Part shown: one piece after another, positions 10,003 to 18,817 of the stretch
Layout: every line of letters starts with the position of its first letter
How positions within the stretch are numbered: position 1 is the stretch's first letter
NCBI RefSeq assembly: GCF_000430025.1
Contig: NZ_AUCZ01000003.1
Span: 124,001 to 188,000, forward strand
Direction: 5' to 3'
Source: Flavobacterium suncheonense GH29-5 = DSM 17707
GTDB lineage: Bacteria > Bacteroidota > Bacteroidia > Flavobacteriales > Flavobacteriaceae
DNA: 64,000 bases
Position numbers and translations under genes: made by a program
The notes under the pieces: generated by a model
What the model was told of the DNA's origin: nothing
The model's input: only the letters and a program-made list of their open reading frames with translations
The model's database searches: none

Positions 10003-10431
10003 ATGAAAAAGATAATTTTAGGCGTGGCCGCTGTGGCCTTAACCATAGGTTTATACAGCTTCACCACTCCGGTGAAAACGGAAAAAGTAACCAAAGTTGC
10101 CGTTGGTAATCCCGTAAAAGGAAAAGAGGTATACTCAAAAACCTGTATTGCCTGCCACCAGGCTAACGGACAAGGTGTTCCCAATGCGTTTCCTCCGTTG
10201 GCAAAATCCGATTACTTAAACAAAGATGTAAATCGTGCCATCAGAACGGTTATTAACGGATTAAGCGGTCCCGTTACTGTAAACGGTAAAAATTTCAATG
10301 CCATGATGACGCCTCAGGCTTTATCCGACGAACAAATTGCCGACGTACTAACTTATGTGTACAGCAGTTGGGGCAACAACGGAACAAAAGTAACTCCGGC
10401 AATGGTGAAAGCCCAAAGAGGGAAAAAATAA
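10003..10431 (+). CDS. Cytochrome c, paralogue of the NirK C-terminal domain
   Basis: 142 residues: N-terminal signal or anchor segment, then a class I cytochrome c with CIACH and a distal Met in the AMMTPQAL region. From GKEVYSKTC to the end it is closely similar to the last 105 residues of NirK next door (shared [29 protein letters not shown]), so one arose from the other by duplication. It probably shuttles electrons to NirK. Gap to nirK is 28 bases, consistent with one transcript. Confidence 0.92.
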   Translation: MKKIILGVAAVALTIGLYSFTTPVKTEKVTKVAVGNPVKGKEVYSKTCIACHQANGQGVPNAFPPLAKSDYLNKDVNRAIRTVINGLSGPVTVNGKNFNAMMTPQALSDEQIADVLTYVYSSWGNNGTKVTPAMVKAQRGKK

Positions 10432-10453
10432 GTAACAATTAAAAACGTTAGCC

Positions 10454-11233
10454 ATGAAACTCAAGTATAAAATAACATTCGTTTTCTACGCTGTTTTGTT
10501 TATGGCAACATCACTTATTGCTCAGGAAAAAGGCATGGTTACCATAAAAAGGGGAACGTACGTTCCCCTTTATGGAACCACCGATAAAAAACCGGTAGAA
10601 GTCAAAACTTTTAAAATTGATGTTTATCCGGTAACCAATGAGGAATATGCAACCTTTCTGAAAAAAAATCCTCAGTACAGCCGTTCAAAAATTAAAAGGC
10701 TTTTCGCCGATAAAAGCTATCTGTCACACTGGAAAAGTGATTTTGATTACGCGCCCGGTAAAAACAATGCGCCGGTTACTAATATTTCCTGGTTTGCCGC
10801 TAAAAAATATTGCGAATGTCAGGGAAAACGACTGCCCACGATGGACGAATGGGAATATGTGGCTATGGCGGATGAAAAACGAATTGATGCCCGAACCAAA
10901 GAAGAATACAACCAATTCATTCTTTCCTGGTATGAAAAATCCAAAACCTACAACAATCCGATAGGGAAAACCTTTAAAAATTACTGGGGTGTATACGATA
11001 TGCACGGGTTGGTATGGGAATGGACTTCCGACTTTAACAGCATCATGCTTTCCGGAGAATCCCGAAAAGACAAAGACTCAGACAAGAACTTATTCTGCGG
11101 AAGCGGTTCTGTAAATGCTTCCGATCTGATGAATTATGCCGCTTTTATGCGCTATGCCTTCAGAGGCAGTTTAAAAGCCAGTTATACCACGCGAAATCTC
11201 GGTTTCCGATGTGCCCAAGATGTACCAAAATAA
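10454..11233 (+). CDS. nirV: NirV-like FGE/SUMF1-domain protein
   Basis: Formylglycine-generating-enzyme fold protein: MVTIKRGTYVPLYGT, PVTNEEYATFL, NAPVTNISWFAAKKYCECQGKRLPTMDEWEY, GLVWEWTSDFNS and the C-terminal TTRNLGFRCAQ are the family blocks. NirV proteins of this fold sit next to nirK in several denitrifiers; their exact role in nitrite reductase assembly is unsettled. A signal peptide (ending near SLIAQ) places it in the periplasm. Called from fold plus position directly downstream of nirK. Confidence 0.8.
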   Translation: MKLKYKITFVFYAVLFMATSLIAQEKGMVTIKRGTYVPLYGTTDKKPVEVKTFKIDVYPVTNEEYATFLKKNPQYSRSKIKRLFADKSYLSHWKSDFDYAPGKNNAPVTNISWFAAKKYCECQGKRLPTMDEWEYVAMADEKRIDARTKEEYNQFILSWYEKSKTYNNPIGKTFKNYWGVYDMHGLVWEWTSDFNSIMLSGESRKDKDSDKNLFCGSGSVNASDLMNYAAFMRYAFRGSLKASYTTRNLGFRCAQDVPK

Positions 11234-11287
11234 ATGCCTTGCCTTAAGATAAAAGCCTTTTTCTGAAGAAACTCAAATTTAACTAAT

Positions 11288-11890
11288 ATGAAAAAGATAG
11301 TAATGGGGTTACTGATACTCCTGATCGGTTTACAAAGCTGTACTTCCCAAAAGAAAAGCGAAACGGCGACTGCCACCCAAAAAACCATTTCCGATTTATC
11401 CATCTACAACCTTCCGTCTCAGTGGACTACACAAGACAATAAAAACATTGAGATGAAAGATTTAAAAGGAAAAGTACTGGTGATGGTAATGATTTACACC
11501 TCCTGCAAATCTGCATGTCCCAGATTAGTGGCCGATATGCGCCATATTGAAGAACGCATCCCCGAAAACCTGAAAAACAACGTACAACTCGTACTGGTAA
11601 GTATCGACCCGACTGTAGACACGCCGCAACGATTAAAAGAATTCTCCATAGAAAACAAAATGGACAGCGACCAATGGCTGTTCCTTCGCTCAACCGAGGA
11701 AAACACCCGGGAATTTGCTGCCGTGTTGGCCGTGAACTATAAAAAAATATCCCCGATAGATTTCTCCCATTCCAACATTATCAGCGTTTTTAATGCCGAC
11801 GGTGAATTGGCTTTCCAACAGGAGGGCCTGGGAGTAAGCTATGACGAAACCGTAAACAAAATTACCGAAGAAGCTGAAAAGCTAAATTAA
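11288..11890 (+). CDS. SCO1/SenC-family copper chaperone lipoprotein
   Basis: The N-terminus has a lipobox (GLQSC), so it is membrane anchored. The thioredoxin-like domain carries the copper-binding CKSAC motif (about residue 77) and the conserved His in IDFSHSNII (about residue 159), the ligand set of SCO proteins that deliver copper to CuA-type sites. Placed behind nirK and nirV it probably supplies copper to NirK, or to NosZ CuA. Operon-like spacing to the next gene (7 bases). Confidence 0.9.
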   Translation: MKKIVMGLLILLIGLQSCTSQKKSETATATQKTISDLSIYNLPSQWTTQDNKNIEMKDLKGKVLVMVMIYTSCKSACPRLVADMRHIEERIPENLKNNVQLVLVSIDPTVDTPQRLKEFSIENKMDSDQWLFLRSTEENTREFAAVLAVNYKKISPIDFSHSNIISVFNADGELAFQQEGLGVSYDETVNKITEEAEKLN

Positions 11891-11897
11891 TCCAAAT

Positions 11898-13175
11898 ATG
11901 AAACTATATCAAAAAATGAGCTTATCGTTGATTCTGATGATAGGCACGGGCGCTTTCGCTCAGGAATTAGACGCCAATTTACAACTGAGACCCCGCTACG
12001 AATACCGAAACGGATTTAAGGAACTCATGAAAGACGGTTCGTTACCCACCTCTTTCGTATCCCAACGATCCCGGCTGAATTTTAACTTTAAGCAGGAAAA
12101 ATTAAAAGCGAAACTAACTTTTCAGAACATCCGTGTTTGGGGTGATGTGCCGACAACTACGACGTCCGATAAAAACGGAATTGCCCTTTTTGAAGCTTGG
12201 GCACAGTACGACTTCAATGCCAAATGGAGCGCCAGATTGGGAAGACAGGTGCTTTCGTATGACAATCAGCGAATTATGGGCGAAATCGACTGGGCACAAC
12301 AAGGGCAAAGCCATGACGCGGCGTTACTTACGTTTAAACCCAATAACCATCAGTTAGATTTGGGATTTGCCGTAAATTCGGATGCCGAAAAACTGTACCG
12401 CGATGTAAACACGGCGAGTTACAAGCACATGCAATATGCCTGGTACCACACGAGTTTCAGCAATCTGAACATGAGTTTGTTGTTTCTGAACGTGGGTTTC
12501 CAGTACAATGACGCACTAACAAGTGAGCTGGAAATCGATAACATGCAGACTTTCGGAACGTATTTATCGTATAAGAAAAACAAATTTGACGCTAATTTAG
12601 GCGTGTACGGACAAACCGGGAAAGGCAAACTGGTTACTGAAAACACTTCCGTTAGCGCTTGGTACGGCGGGTTGAATCTGAATTATGCTTTCACCGATAA
12701 ATTTAAAGCAGGTTTAGGGTACGAATACCTTTCGGGAAAAGATCAGGACGATACCGACAGCAAAATCAAATCCTTCAACCCTATTTTCGGAACCAATCAC
12801 GGTTTTAACGGTTTTATGGATTACTTCTACGTTGGGAATTACAAAAACACCGTTGGTTTGCAGGATGTTTTTGCCAAATTCACTTATGCTGACAACAAAT
12901 GGCAATTCAACGCAATCCCACATGTTTTCATGACAGCCGCCGATGTAATTGATCCAACAGATATAACCAAAAAAATGGACAGCTATCTGGGTACGGAAGT
13001 CGATTTAACAGCGACGTACACCCTTCAGAAAGACATCACCATCACCGGAGGGTATTCCCAAATGTTCGGAAGCGATACAATGGAAGTTTTAAAAGCAGGA
13101 AACAAAGGCTATGACAACAACTGGGCCTGGGTTATGATTACCATCAATCCGAGAATCTTTACCACAGCAAAATAA
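11898..13175 (+). CDS. Alginate-export-like outer-membrane porin
   Basis: Signal peptide ends at GAFAQ; then about 400 residues of amphipathic strands, with ELDANLQLRPRYEYRNGFK, the QRSRLNFNFKQEKLKAKL block and ARLGRQVLSYDNQRIMG, which are typical of the alginate_export-type porins of Bacteroidota. It ends the nirK cluster and may let nitrite or small anions pass the outer membrane; that role is inferred only from position. Confidence 0.75.
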   Translation: MKLYQKMSLSLILMIGTGAFAQELDANLQLRPRYEYRNGFKELMKDGSLPTSFVSQRSRLNFNFKQEKLKAKLTFQNIRVWGDVPTTTTSDKNGIALFEAWAQYDFNAKWSARLGRQVLSYDNQRIMGEIDWAQQGQSHDAALLTFKPNNHQLDLGFAVNSDAEKLYRDVNTASYKHMQYAWYHTSFSNLNMSLLFLNVGFQYNDALTSELEIDNMQTFGTYLSYKKNKFDANLGVYGQTGKGKLVTENTSVSAWYGGLNLNYAFTDKFKAGLGYEYLSGKDQDDTDSKIKSFNPIFGTNHGFNGFMDYFYVGNYKNTVGLQDVFAKFTYADNKWQFNAIPHVFMTAADVIDPTDITKKMDSYLGTEVDLTATYTLQKDITITGGYSQMFGSDTMEVLKAGNKGYDNNWAWVMITINPRIFTTAK

Positions 13176-13202
13176 ATTCTTAGTTAAGTTAGGTTAATTA
13201 GT

Positions 13203-13240
13203 AAAAAGCCTGTGTTACATCGTGTAACACAGGCTTTTTT
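13203..13240. terminator. Strong bidirectional terminator
   Basis: A 17-bp perfect stem (13203-13219 with 13223-13239) around a TCG loop, flanked by A and T runs on both sides, between the convergent nirK and ric operons. Confidence 0.9.
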
Positions 13241-13680
13241 TATTGGAAGTAGTTGGAATACTCTTTGAGATAAGTGTCGATTTCGGAAATAACTTCCTCG
13301 TCGTTGGTTCCGTCCAGCTGATTCAGTTTCATTTTCAGCGGTAATAAATAATTGTGCAGTTGATTGTGAGCCTCACCTTTCATCGTACACTTCTCGAAAA
13401 TCATCTGAAATTCGTTTTCCAGCGCTGCTTTCAAATCACTACCGGTGGTTTCCTGCTGGCGCTCCGAAATGATTTTCTGCATGTTTTTTATCCCTTCCGT
13501 CGTTTCCGGATTGGCTGTCCATAATTGGCCGTTATCGAGTGTTACTTCTTTTGCTTCATGAACCGATTCTGCGGCTGCTTCAGTTGTGGTTGTTTCTTCT
13601 GTTTTTTCGGGTTCGTTTGCGTTTTTCCTGCAGGCGGCAAGACTTAAAAACAAAAGTCCCAAAAGGATTTCTCTTCTCAT
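13240..13680 (-). CDS. Small lipoprotein, hypothetical
   Basis: 146 residues. The signal ends in the lipobox SLAAC, followed by an acidic/Thr-rich spacer (TEETTTTEAAAES) and a helical domain of about 95 residues containing EKCTMKGEAHNQLHNYLLPLK. The single Cys and two His on predicted helices could bind a metal, but no family was recognised. Last gene of the minus-strand operon that starts with ric, 19 bases after the hemerythrin gene, so a role in NO or metal stress is a guess from context. Confidence 0.7.
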   Translation of the reverse strand: MRREILLGLLFLSLAACRKNANEPEKTEETTTTEAAAESVHEAKEVTLDNGQLWTANPETTEGIKNMQKIISERQQETTGSDLKAALENEFQMIFEKCTMKGEAHNQLHNYLLPLKMKLNQLDGTNDEEVISEIDTYLKEYSNYFQ

Positions 13681-13699
13681 TAGTTATTATTTTAATTCG

Positions 13700-14167
13700 T
13701 TATTTCCAAAAAACATCTTGTTCGTTCTCCGTAAAACTGCCTTCCTTGTGAACCTCGGCAATTTTGGCTAATTGTTCCGCTGTAGCGACTTTTTGTATCT
13801 CGGGGAACAAAACGCGTTCTTCAAACCGGATGTGGGCTTCGAGTTCTTCTTCGATTAACCCTAAGTTTTTATCCGCGTGGTCTTTCTGACTGAAAAGCCG
13901 TCTCAGCCTGCGATGCTCAATAAGTGCTTTTTTAACCAATTCATGGCCTTCTTTCAAAACCGGAAAAACATATTCTTCTTCCAATTCAAAATGGGGCAGC
14001 AAATGTTCGGTGTAAAACCAGTCGGCATACTTTTTAATGCGCTCGGGAGCAATATTTTTCGAAAATCCGGCTCTGATTTTCCAGCACAGCAACAACCCAT
14101 GATGGTGCTCCCGACTTAACTCCTGCAGCTCTTTTACTCTTTTTAATGGTTTTTTTTCTAGTATCAT
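13700..14167 (-). CDS. Hemerythrin HHE-domain protein
   Basis: 155 residues forming one hemerythrin four-helix bundle. Candidate di-iron ligands are in LSREHHHGLLLCWK, HFELEEEYVF, EHRRLRRL and HIRFEERVLFPEI. Such proteins bind O2 or NO or store iron. It lies in the ric/nrdDG operon, 11 bases downstream of the CopD-like gene, in keeping with NO handling. Confidence 0.85.
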   Translation of the reverse strand: MILEKKPLKRVKELQELSREHHHGLLLCWKIRAGFSKNIAPERIKKYADWFYTEHLLPHFELEEEYVFPVLKEGHELVKKALIEHRRLRRLFSQKDHADKNLGLIEEELEAHIRFEERVLFPEIQKVATAEQLAKIAEVHKEGSFTENEQDVFWK

Positions 14168-14178
14168 TGTCTCTCTTT

Positions 14179-14628
14179 TTAAATTCCTCCAAACCGCACA
14201 AACGACCCCAAAATGAGCATAACCACTCCGATAGTAGTAACGGAAACGATGTGAAAACCCATTTCCGGTAAAGCACCAGGATTATTTTTCAGCTTAGGAA
14301 GTACCCGAAACTGGGCACTTAAGGCAAAAAGCACGGTTACAATCAATAGGGTTAATTTTACGGAAACCACTTTTTCAATCGGTGTGGCAAAATGAAACCA
14401 GCTTTCGATGCCAACTCCATATTTGTAGGCCATCAGAATTCCGGTAATTACCAGTAAAACCAACGCAGACATTCCCACCGGTTCGTATTTTTTTTCATAA
14501 TCCAGAATATAGTGCTGATTTTTCTCCCGGAGCGCTTTCGGCAAATACGCGAACACCAGTAAAAGATGCCCGCCTACCCATATTGCTGCACAAATCAGGT
14601 GCACGATTAACAAGAAGTGATGGTTCAT
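14179..14628 (-). CDS. CopD-like four-helix membrane protein
   Basis: 149 residues, four TM helices, with conserved His in LIVHLICAAIWVGGHL and a polar patch before SALVLLVITGILMAYK, which match the CopD / copper-resistance D domain. Members may move copper or bind heme in the inner membrane. Start codon overlaps the end of the upstream 12-TM gene by 4 bases (ATGA), so translation is coupled. Confidence 0.7.
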   Translation of the reverse strand: MNHHFLLIVHLICAAIWVGGHLLLVFAYLPKALREKNQHYILDYEKKYEPVGMSALVLLVITGILMAYKYGVGIESWFHFATPIEKVVSVKLTLLIVTVLFALSAQFRVLPKLKNNPGALPEMGFHIVSVTTIGVVMLILGSFVRFGGI

Positions 14629-15839
14629 TTCAAGCTGTTTTTCAGATTGGCGGTACTAAAAATAATCATTATAATTCCGACCACCAACCAAATACTGGAC
14701 AAAAACAAATTCTGGTGGTACATGGGAATGAGGTTCCAGTTAAAAAACAGATTCCCTCCTTGGGCAAACAGCAGGAACTCGGTAAGTACGAATCCCATGA
14801 GAAAAATTTTAATCCCGTAGCCCGAAAACCGGTTCTTGCGATTAATCACGTTAACGTTCAGTAAAAATCCCAATAAAAACCCGGTGATGATTCCCAGCAT
14901 TATCATGTGAATGAAGCCGATGACAAAATTTCGGATCTGGTGCGACAACAGTGCCATGTCCGGAAAAAGAACCACCAATTGCACCACTACTTTCAAACCT
15001 AAGGATAACAACGCAAAACTGTATACGGTTTTTTCGATGGTGCTGAGTCTGGCGTAAAACACCCCTATGTGCGGACGTAACATCAAAACCAATTTTGCAA
15101 AAGCTATCAGCTGTACCACTACTCCAATTCCGTTAGCCCAAGTTAAAACCGGACTGGAAAGATACCAGCTTACCGGCAGGGCAAAGGTTAAAACGGTGCC
15201 TACAATAAGCCATCGGTAAAAGGAAAGGAATGTTTTATCGTTTACTTTTAGTTGCACCTGATGGAACAACAGGGCCAAAACCGCAATAATAAACCAGCCG
15301 TTAAACTGAAAATGCAGGAAAAACTGAATGGCAATCTGATAAAAAGCACTCGTTTTCCCCAACAAACCAACAGCCGGGCCTAAACACCAGATGCCGCAGG
15401 TGGATAAAATCATGAAGAATAAGGCGGTTTTAAGCAGGCAGCGTTCGGCCAAAGAGTCAATTTGCTGATTTTTCCATACCAGCCGGACAAAATAATAGCT
15501 GGAAAAGATATGCAGGGTAGCAAAAATAATCGAAAAAACCGCATAACCCTGAAGCGGAAAAGTCACCATCATCCCAATAACCGCCACTTCGGTTATCCAG
15601 AAAAGACGGTTGAATTTCTGTGCGGTTTCGCCATTCTTCGGAATAAAAAAGTGATAAATCAGTGAAAAAAGTGCCAGATACACCCAGCCCAACATGGCTG
15701 TATGAGAATGACCGTGCAACAGAAACTGATAATTTATAGTGCCCACGGGAGCCACAAACTGCAAACGCAGGAGTAACCCCATCAGTGCGGCGATTAAAAA
15801 ATTACCAAAACAAACCAATATCCATTTTTTTAGCATCAT
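14625..15839 (-). CDS. 12-TM His-containing membrane protein, unknown function
   Basis: 404 residues, about 12 TM helices. Conserved-looking polar positions are HGHSH in the second helix (LLHGHSHTAMLGWVYL), QGY in the fourth, FLHFQFNGWF near the middle and a His in GFIHMIMLGIITG near the end. The gene at 34848-36062 is a clear paralogue. The spread of His over several helices recalls heme- or metal-binding membrane proteins such as NnrS or heme-copper oxidase subunit I, but I could not assign it to either. Overlaps the nrdG stop by one base (TGATG). Likely linked to NO or anaerobic respiration by regulon membership. Confidence 0.75.
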   Translation of the reverse strand: MMLKKWILVCFGNFLIAALMGLLLRLQFVAPVGTINYQFLLHGHSHTAMLGWVYLALFSLIYHFFIPKNGETAQKFNRLFWITEVAVIGMMVTFPLQGYAVFSIIFATLHIFSSYYFVRLVWKNQQIDSLAERCLLKTALFFMILSTCGIWCLGPAVGLLGKTSAFYQIAIQFFLHFQFNGWFIIAVLALLFHQVQLKVNDKTFLSFYRWLIVGTVLTFALPVSWYLSSPVLTWANGIGVVVQLIAFAKLVLMLRPHIGVFYARLSTIEKTVYSFALLSLGLKVVVQLVVLFPDMALLSHQIRNFVIGFIHMIMLGIITGFLLGFLLNVNVINRKNRFSGYGIKIFLMGFVLTEFLLFAQGGNLFFNWNLIPMYHQNLFLSSIWLVVGIIMIIFSTANLKNSLK

Positions 15840-16555
15840 CAGCCTCTGAAATTTACTTGTATTGTTCTTGTGGTGAAAGCGTTTTTCTCGATTTCACGCG
15901 ATGACCGGGGCAAATCCCCGAGGGTTTTCACCTCATTCACAAAATGCTGAATGTAATAATTACCGCTGTACTGTTTGCTTTCCAGATAGCGAATCATGGA
16001 GCGAAGTTCCGGTTCATCGATTAAGTCCGAATGAAAAGTGGTCCGCACTTCAAACGGAACTTTATTTTGCAGTAATAAATGTAAGGATTTTTCGAACGCC
16101 GAAAACAAATCCGACTGGGTTACCTGTTTGTATTTGGATTCGGAGGCCTTAAAATCGAGTGCCACATAATCGATCAGTTCCTTGTGCATCAGCTGTTGCA
16201 GCACTTCCGGATGAGAACCGTTGGTGTCTACTTTAACGTCAAAACCCAGTGCTTTAATCTGTTCCACGAAAGGAATCAGGTTCTTGTGCATCGTACATTC
16301 GCCTCCGCTGAGAACCACGGCATCCAGTAAATTTTTTCTTGTCGTTAAAAAGGAAAGTACCTCGTCGAACGAAATTTTGCCTTTTCCCAGTACAATTTCC
16401 GGATTATAGCAATACAGACACCGCATGTTGCAGCCTGTAAACCAAAGAATACAGGCCGCTTTATGCGGATAATCCAGCAAGGTGAAAGGCGTTATACTAA
16501 AGATGGCTTTAGTGGCATTTTCTTTCTGTAAAATGGGTACGTTGTTTGTGTTCAC
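15839..16555 (-). CDS. nrdG: Anaerobic ribonucleotide reductase activating protein
   Basis: Radical-SAM enzyme that makes the glycyl radical on NrdD. The 4Fe-4S motif is in LWFTGCNMRCLYCYNPEIV (CxxxCxxC), with VVLSGGECTMH and DTNGSHPEVL as further family blocks. The first codon is taken as the GTG at 16555, which lies inside the 3' end of the separate glycyl-radical gene; no in-frame ATG lies between it and the ITPFTLLDYP core. Confidence 0.92.
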   Translation of the reverse strand: MNTNNVPILQKENATKAIFSITPFTLLDYPHKAACILWFTGCNMRCLYCYNPEIVLGKGKISFDEVLSFLTTRKNLLDAVVLSGGECTMHKNLIPFVEQIKALGFDVKVDTNGSHPEVLQQLMHKELIDYVALDFKASESKYKQVTQSDLFSAFEKSLHLLLQNKVPFEVRTTFHSDLIDEPELRSMIRYLESKQYSGNYYIQHFVNEVKTLGDLPRSSREIEKNAFTTRTIQVNFRG

Positions 16556-16673
16556 CTTTTTTACCGATATTAAAACTTTCTACGGGTCTGTGATAACCCA
16601 TTACCCGGGTATAAACCAGACATTTTGTTCGCAAATGCTGATTTTGCTCTAAAATTTCATTACTGTTTCTCAT
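16509..16673 (-). CDS. Separate NrdD glycyl-radical domain (54 aa)
   Basis: A short ORF whose product contains CLVYTRVMGYHRPVESFN followed by IGKKGEHKQR. This is the C-terminal glycyl-radical segment of class III ribonucleotide reductases (pattern R-V-x-G-Y-x-R-P-V ... F/W-N-x-G-K), with the radical Gly in RVMGY. The ATG at 16673 lies 14 bases inside the end of nrdD in the +1 frame, so the domain is either translated as its own coupled peptide or joined by a frameshift. The sequence does not allow one continuous frame. Confidence 0.75.
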   Translation of the reverse strand: MRNSNEILEQNQHLRTKCLVYTRVMGYHRPVESFNIGKKGEHKQRTHFTERKCH

Positions 16674-18771
16674 ATAATTCGCTTTTGTGGTTTTGTAGTA
16701 AGGCGTCGTCACATTTCGGACAGTATTCGTGTTCTCCGGTCAGATAACCGTGGACCGGACAAACACTGAACACCGGAGTAACCGTGATATACGGCAATTT
16801 GAAATTGCTCAGTACTTTTTTCACGAACTGCTTGCAGGCTTCCGAAGAGCTGATTTTTTCGTTCATGTACAAGTGCAAAACGGTTCCGCCGGTATATTGG
16901 CATTGCAGATTATCCTGCATCAGTAAAGCCTCGAAAGGATCTTCGGTATAGTTTACCGGGATTTGCGAACTGTTGGTGTAATAGATGTTCTCGCCCTCGC
17001 CGGCCTGTAAAATATCCTGAAAACGCTTTTTGTCTTCTTTGGCAAAACGATAAGTGGTACCTTCCGCCGGTGTGGCTTCCAGATTGTATAAATTTCCGGT
17101 TTCTTCCTGAAACTCTTTCATTCGGTTGCGGATGTGTTCTAAGATTTCCATGCAGAATTCGGCCCCGAAATCAGACGTGATGTCTTCTTTATCGAAAGTA
17201 AAATTCCGAACCATTTCGTTCATTCCGTTCACACCGATGGTAGAAAAATGGTTTCTGAAATGCGGCAGATAACGTTTCGTATACGGATACAAACCACGCT
17301 CGTACATTTCCTGAATGAAGATTCTTTTTTTCTCTAAAGTCGATTTCGACAGTTCCATCAGCTTGTCCAATTGTTGGTACAACGCTTCTTTATTGCCTTT
17401 GAACAGATAGCCCAAACGTGCCATGTTGATGGTTACCACGCCGATACTTCCGGTCATTTCCGCACTTCCGAAAAGGCCATTACCGCGTTTCAGTAATTCC
17501 CGTAAATCAAGCTGCAAACGACAGCACATGCTGCGAACCGCATTAGGTTTGTAGGCATTCGGATTTTCAACGCGGTTACCGTTTTCATCCAATACATACT
17601 GACTCCCGATAAAATTCTGAAAATACGAAGAACCAATTTTGGCCGTATTTTCGAAAAGCAAATCGGTGTTTTCGCCGTTCCAGTCGAAATCTTCGGTGAT
17701 GTTTACCGTTGGAATTGGGAACGTAAACGGTTGTCCGTTCGCATCGCCTTCGGTCATTACGGTATAATAGGCCTTGTTAATCAGGTTCATTTCCTTTTGA
17801 AAATGCTCGTAACGCATTTCGGTTAAGGACGAAACACCTCTTTCTCTGGCGCGATTCTGCATGGTTTCATCTGTGATGGTAGTGAATAAATGCAGATCGT
17901 TTTTCGTTGGAATCTGTTCTTTCAAATCGGACGGCACTACCCAATCCAGCGTGATATTCGTAAAAGGCGATTGTCCCCAACGCGCCGGTACATTCAAATT
18001 GTACACAAAGCTGCGTATCGCTTTGAGCACCTCATCAAAAGACAGATTATCCTTAAAAACATAAGGTGCCAAATAAGTATCAAACGAACTAAAAGCCTGT
18101 GCTCCTGCCCATTCGCTTTGCAAAATTCCGAGGAAATTGGCCATCTGACCCAAGGCTTCCCTGAAATGCGAAGGCGCTTTGCTTTCCACCCGGCCGCGAA
18201 CGCCGTTAAAACCGTCATTCAGCAGGACTCTTAAACTCCAGCCGGCACAGTATCCGGTAAGGCAGTCCAGATCGTGAATATGAATGTCGCCGTTTCGGTG
18301 CGCATAGCCTTCTTCTTTGGAATATACTTTGTCCAACCAGTAATTCGCGATGATTTTCCCGGCCACATTGTTCACCAGACCGGCATTGGAATACGAGGTA
18401 TTGGCATTGGCATTGATGCGCCAATCGGTCTGACCGATATATTCTTCGATAGTTTGCGTACTGTCTACGTAGGTAGTGTCATCGTTTAATCCCTGCACAT
18501 GTTCGCGTTGCAGTTTTCTCGTGTGCCGGAACAGCATAAACGAGCGCATCACGGAAAAATACCCTTTCTGGAAAAGCGTTTTTTCAATCATGTCCTGAAT
18601 TTCTTCCACCGCCCAAATGTCTTTGATTTCGATGGCAGACATCACACTGTCGAAAACACTAACATCGAACGGAATGGTGACACTGTTAAAACTTTTAGCA
18701 ATGGCGTCTTTTATTTTAAAATTCTCGAATGGTTTATATTCTCCATTTCTTTTGATAACGAATTTTTCCAT
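16660..18771 (-). CDS. nrdD: Anaerobic ribonucleoside-triphosphate reductase, large part
   Basis: Makes dNTPs without oxygen. 703 residues: an N-terminal ATP-cone (FVIKRNGEYKPFENFKI), the ten-stranded barrel with GDIHIHDLDCLTGYCAGWSL and NLNVPARWGQSPFTNITLD, AVRSMCCRLQLDLRELLKRGNGLFG carrying candidate active Cys, and a C-terminal zinc-type motif (CPVHGYLTGEHEYCPKCDD). The frame stops just after the zinc motif, where homologues continue into the glycyl-radical domain; that domain is encoded by the overlapping ORF at 16509-16673. Second gene of the ric operon, 46 bases after ric. Confidence 0.93.
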   Translation of the reverse strand: MEKFVIKRNGEYKPFENFKIKDAIAKSFNSVTIPFDVSVFDSVMSAIEIKDIWAVEEIQDMIEKTLFQKGYFSVMRSFMLFRHTRKLQREHVQGLNDDTTYVDSTQTIEEYIGQTDWRINANANTSYSNAGLVNNVAGKIIANYWLDKVYSKEEGYAHRNGDIHIHDLDCLTGYCAGWSLRVLLNDGFNGVRGRVESKAPSHFREALGQMANFLGILQSEWAGAQAFSSFDTYLAPYVFKDNLSFDEVLKAIRSFVYNLNVPARWGQSPFTNITLDWVVPSDLKEQIPTKNDLHLFTTITDETMQNRARERGVSSLTEMRYEHFQKEMNLINKAYYTVMTEGDANGQPFTFPIPTVNITEDFDWNGENTDLLFENTAKIGSSYFQNFIGSQYVLDENGNRVENPNAYKPNAVRSMCCRLQLDLRELLKRGNGLFGSAEMTGSIGVVTINMARLGYLFKGNKEALYQQLDKLMELSKSTLEKKRIFIQEMYERGLYPYTKRYLPHFRNHFSTIGVNGMNEMVRNFTFDKEDITSDFGAEFCMEILEHIRNRMKEFQEETGNLYNLEATPAEGTTYRFAKEDKKRFQDILQAGEGENIYYTNSSQIPVNYTEDPFEALLMQDNLQCQYTGGTVLHLYMNEKISSSEACKQFVKKVLSNFKLPYITVTPVFSVCPVHGYLTGEHEYCPKCDDALLQNHKSELYEKQ

Positions 18772-18817
18772 ACGTTCGATGTTGCAGTGTTTTACTTGTG
18801 GTATTAAAATGGCCCAA

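Noticed and set aside
16660-16712. Classical -1 slippery-site frameshift joining nrdD to its radical domain
   Set aside because: The needed shift is +1 (or -2) and no typical slippery heptamer was seen; reinitiation at the overlapping ATG is simpler.
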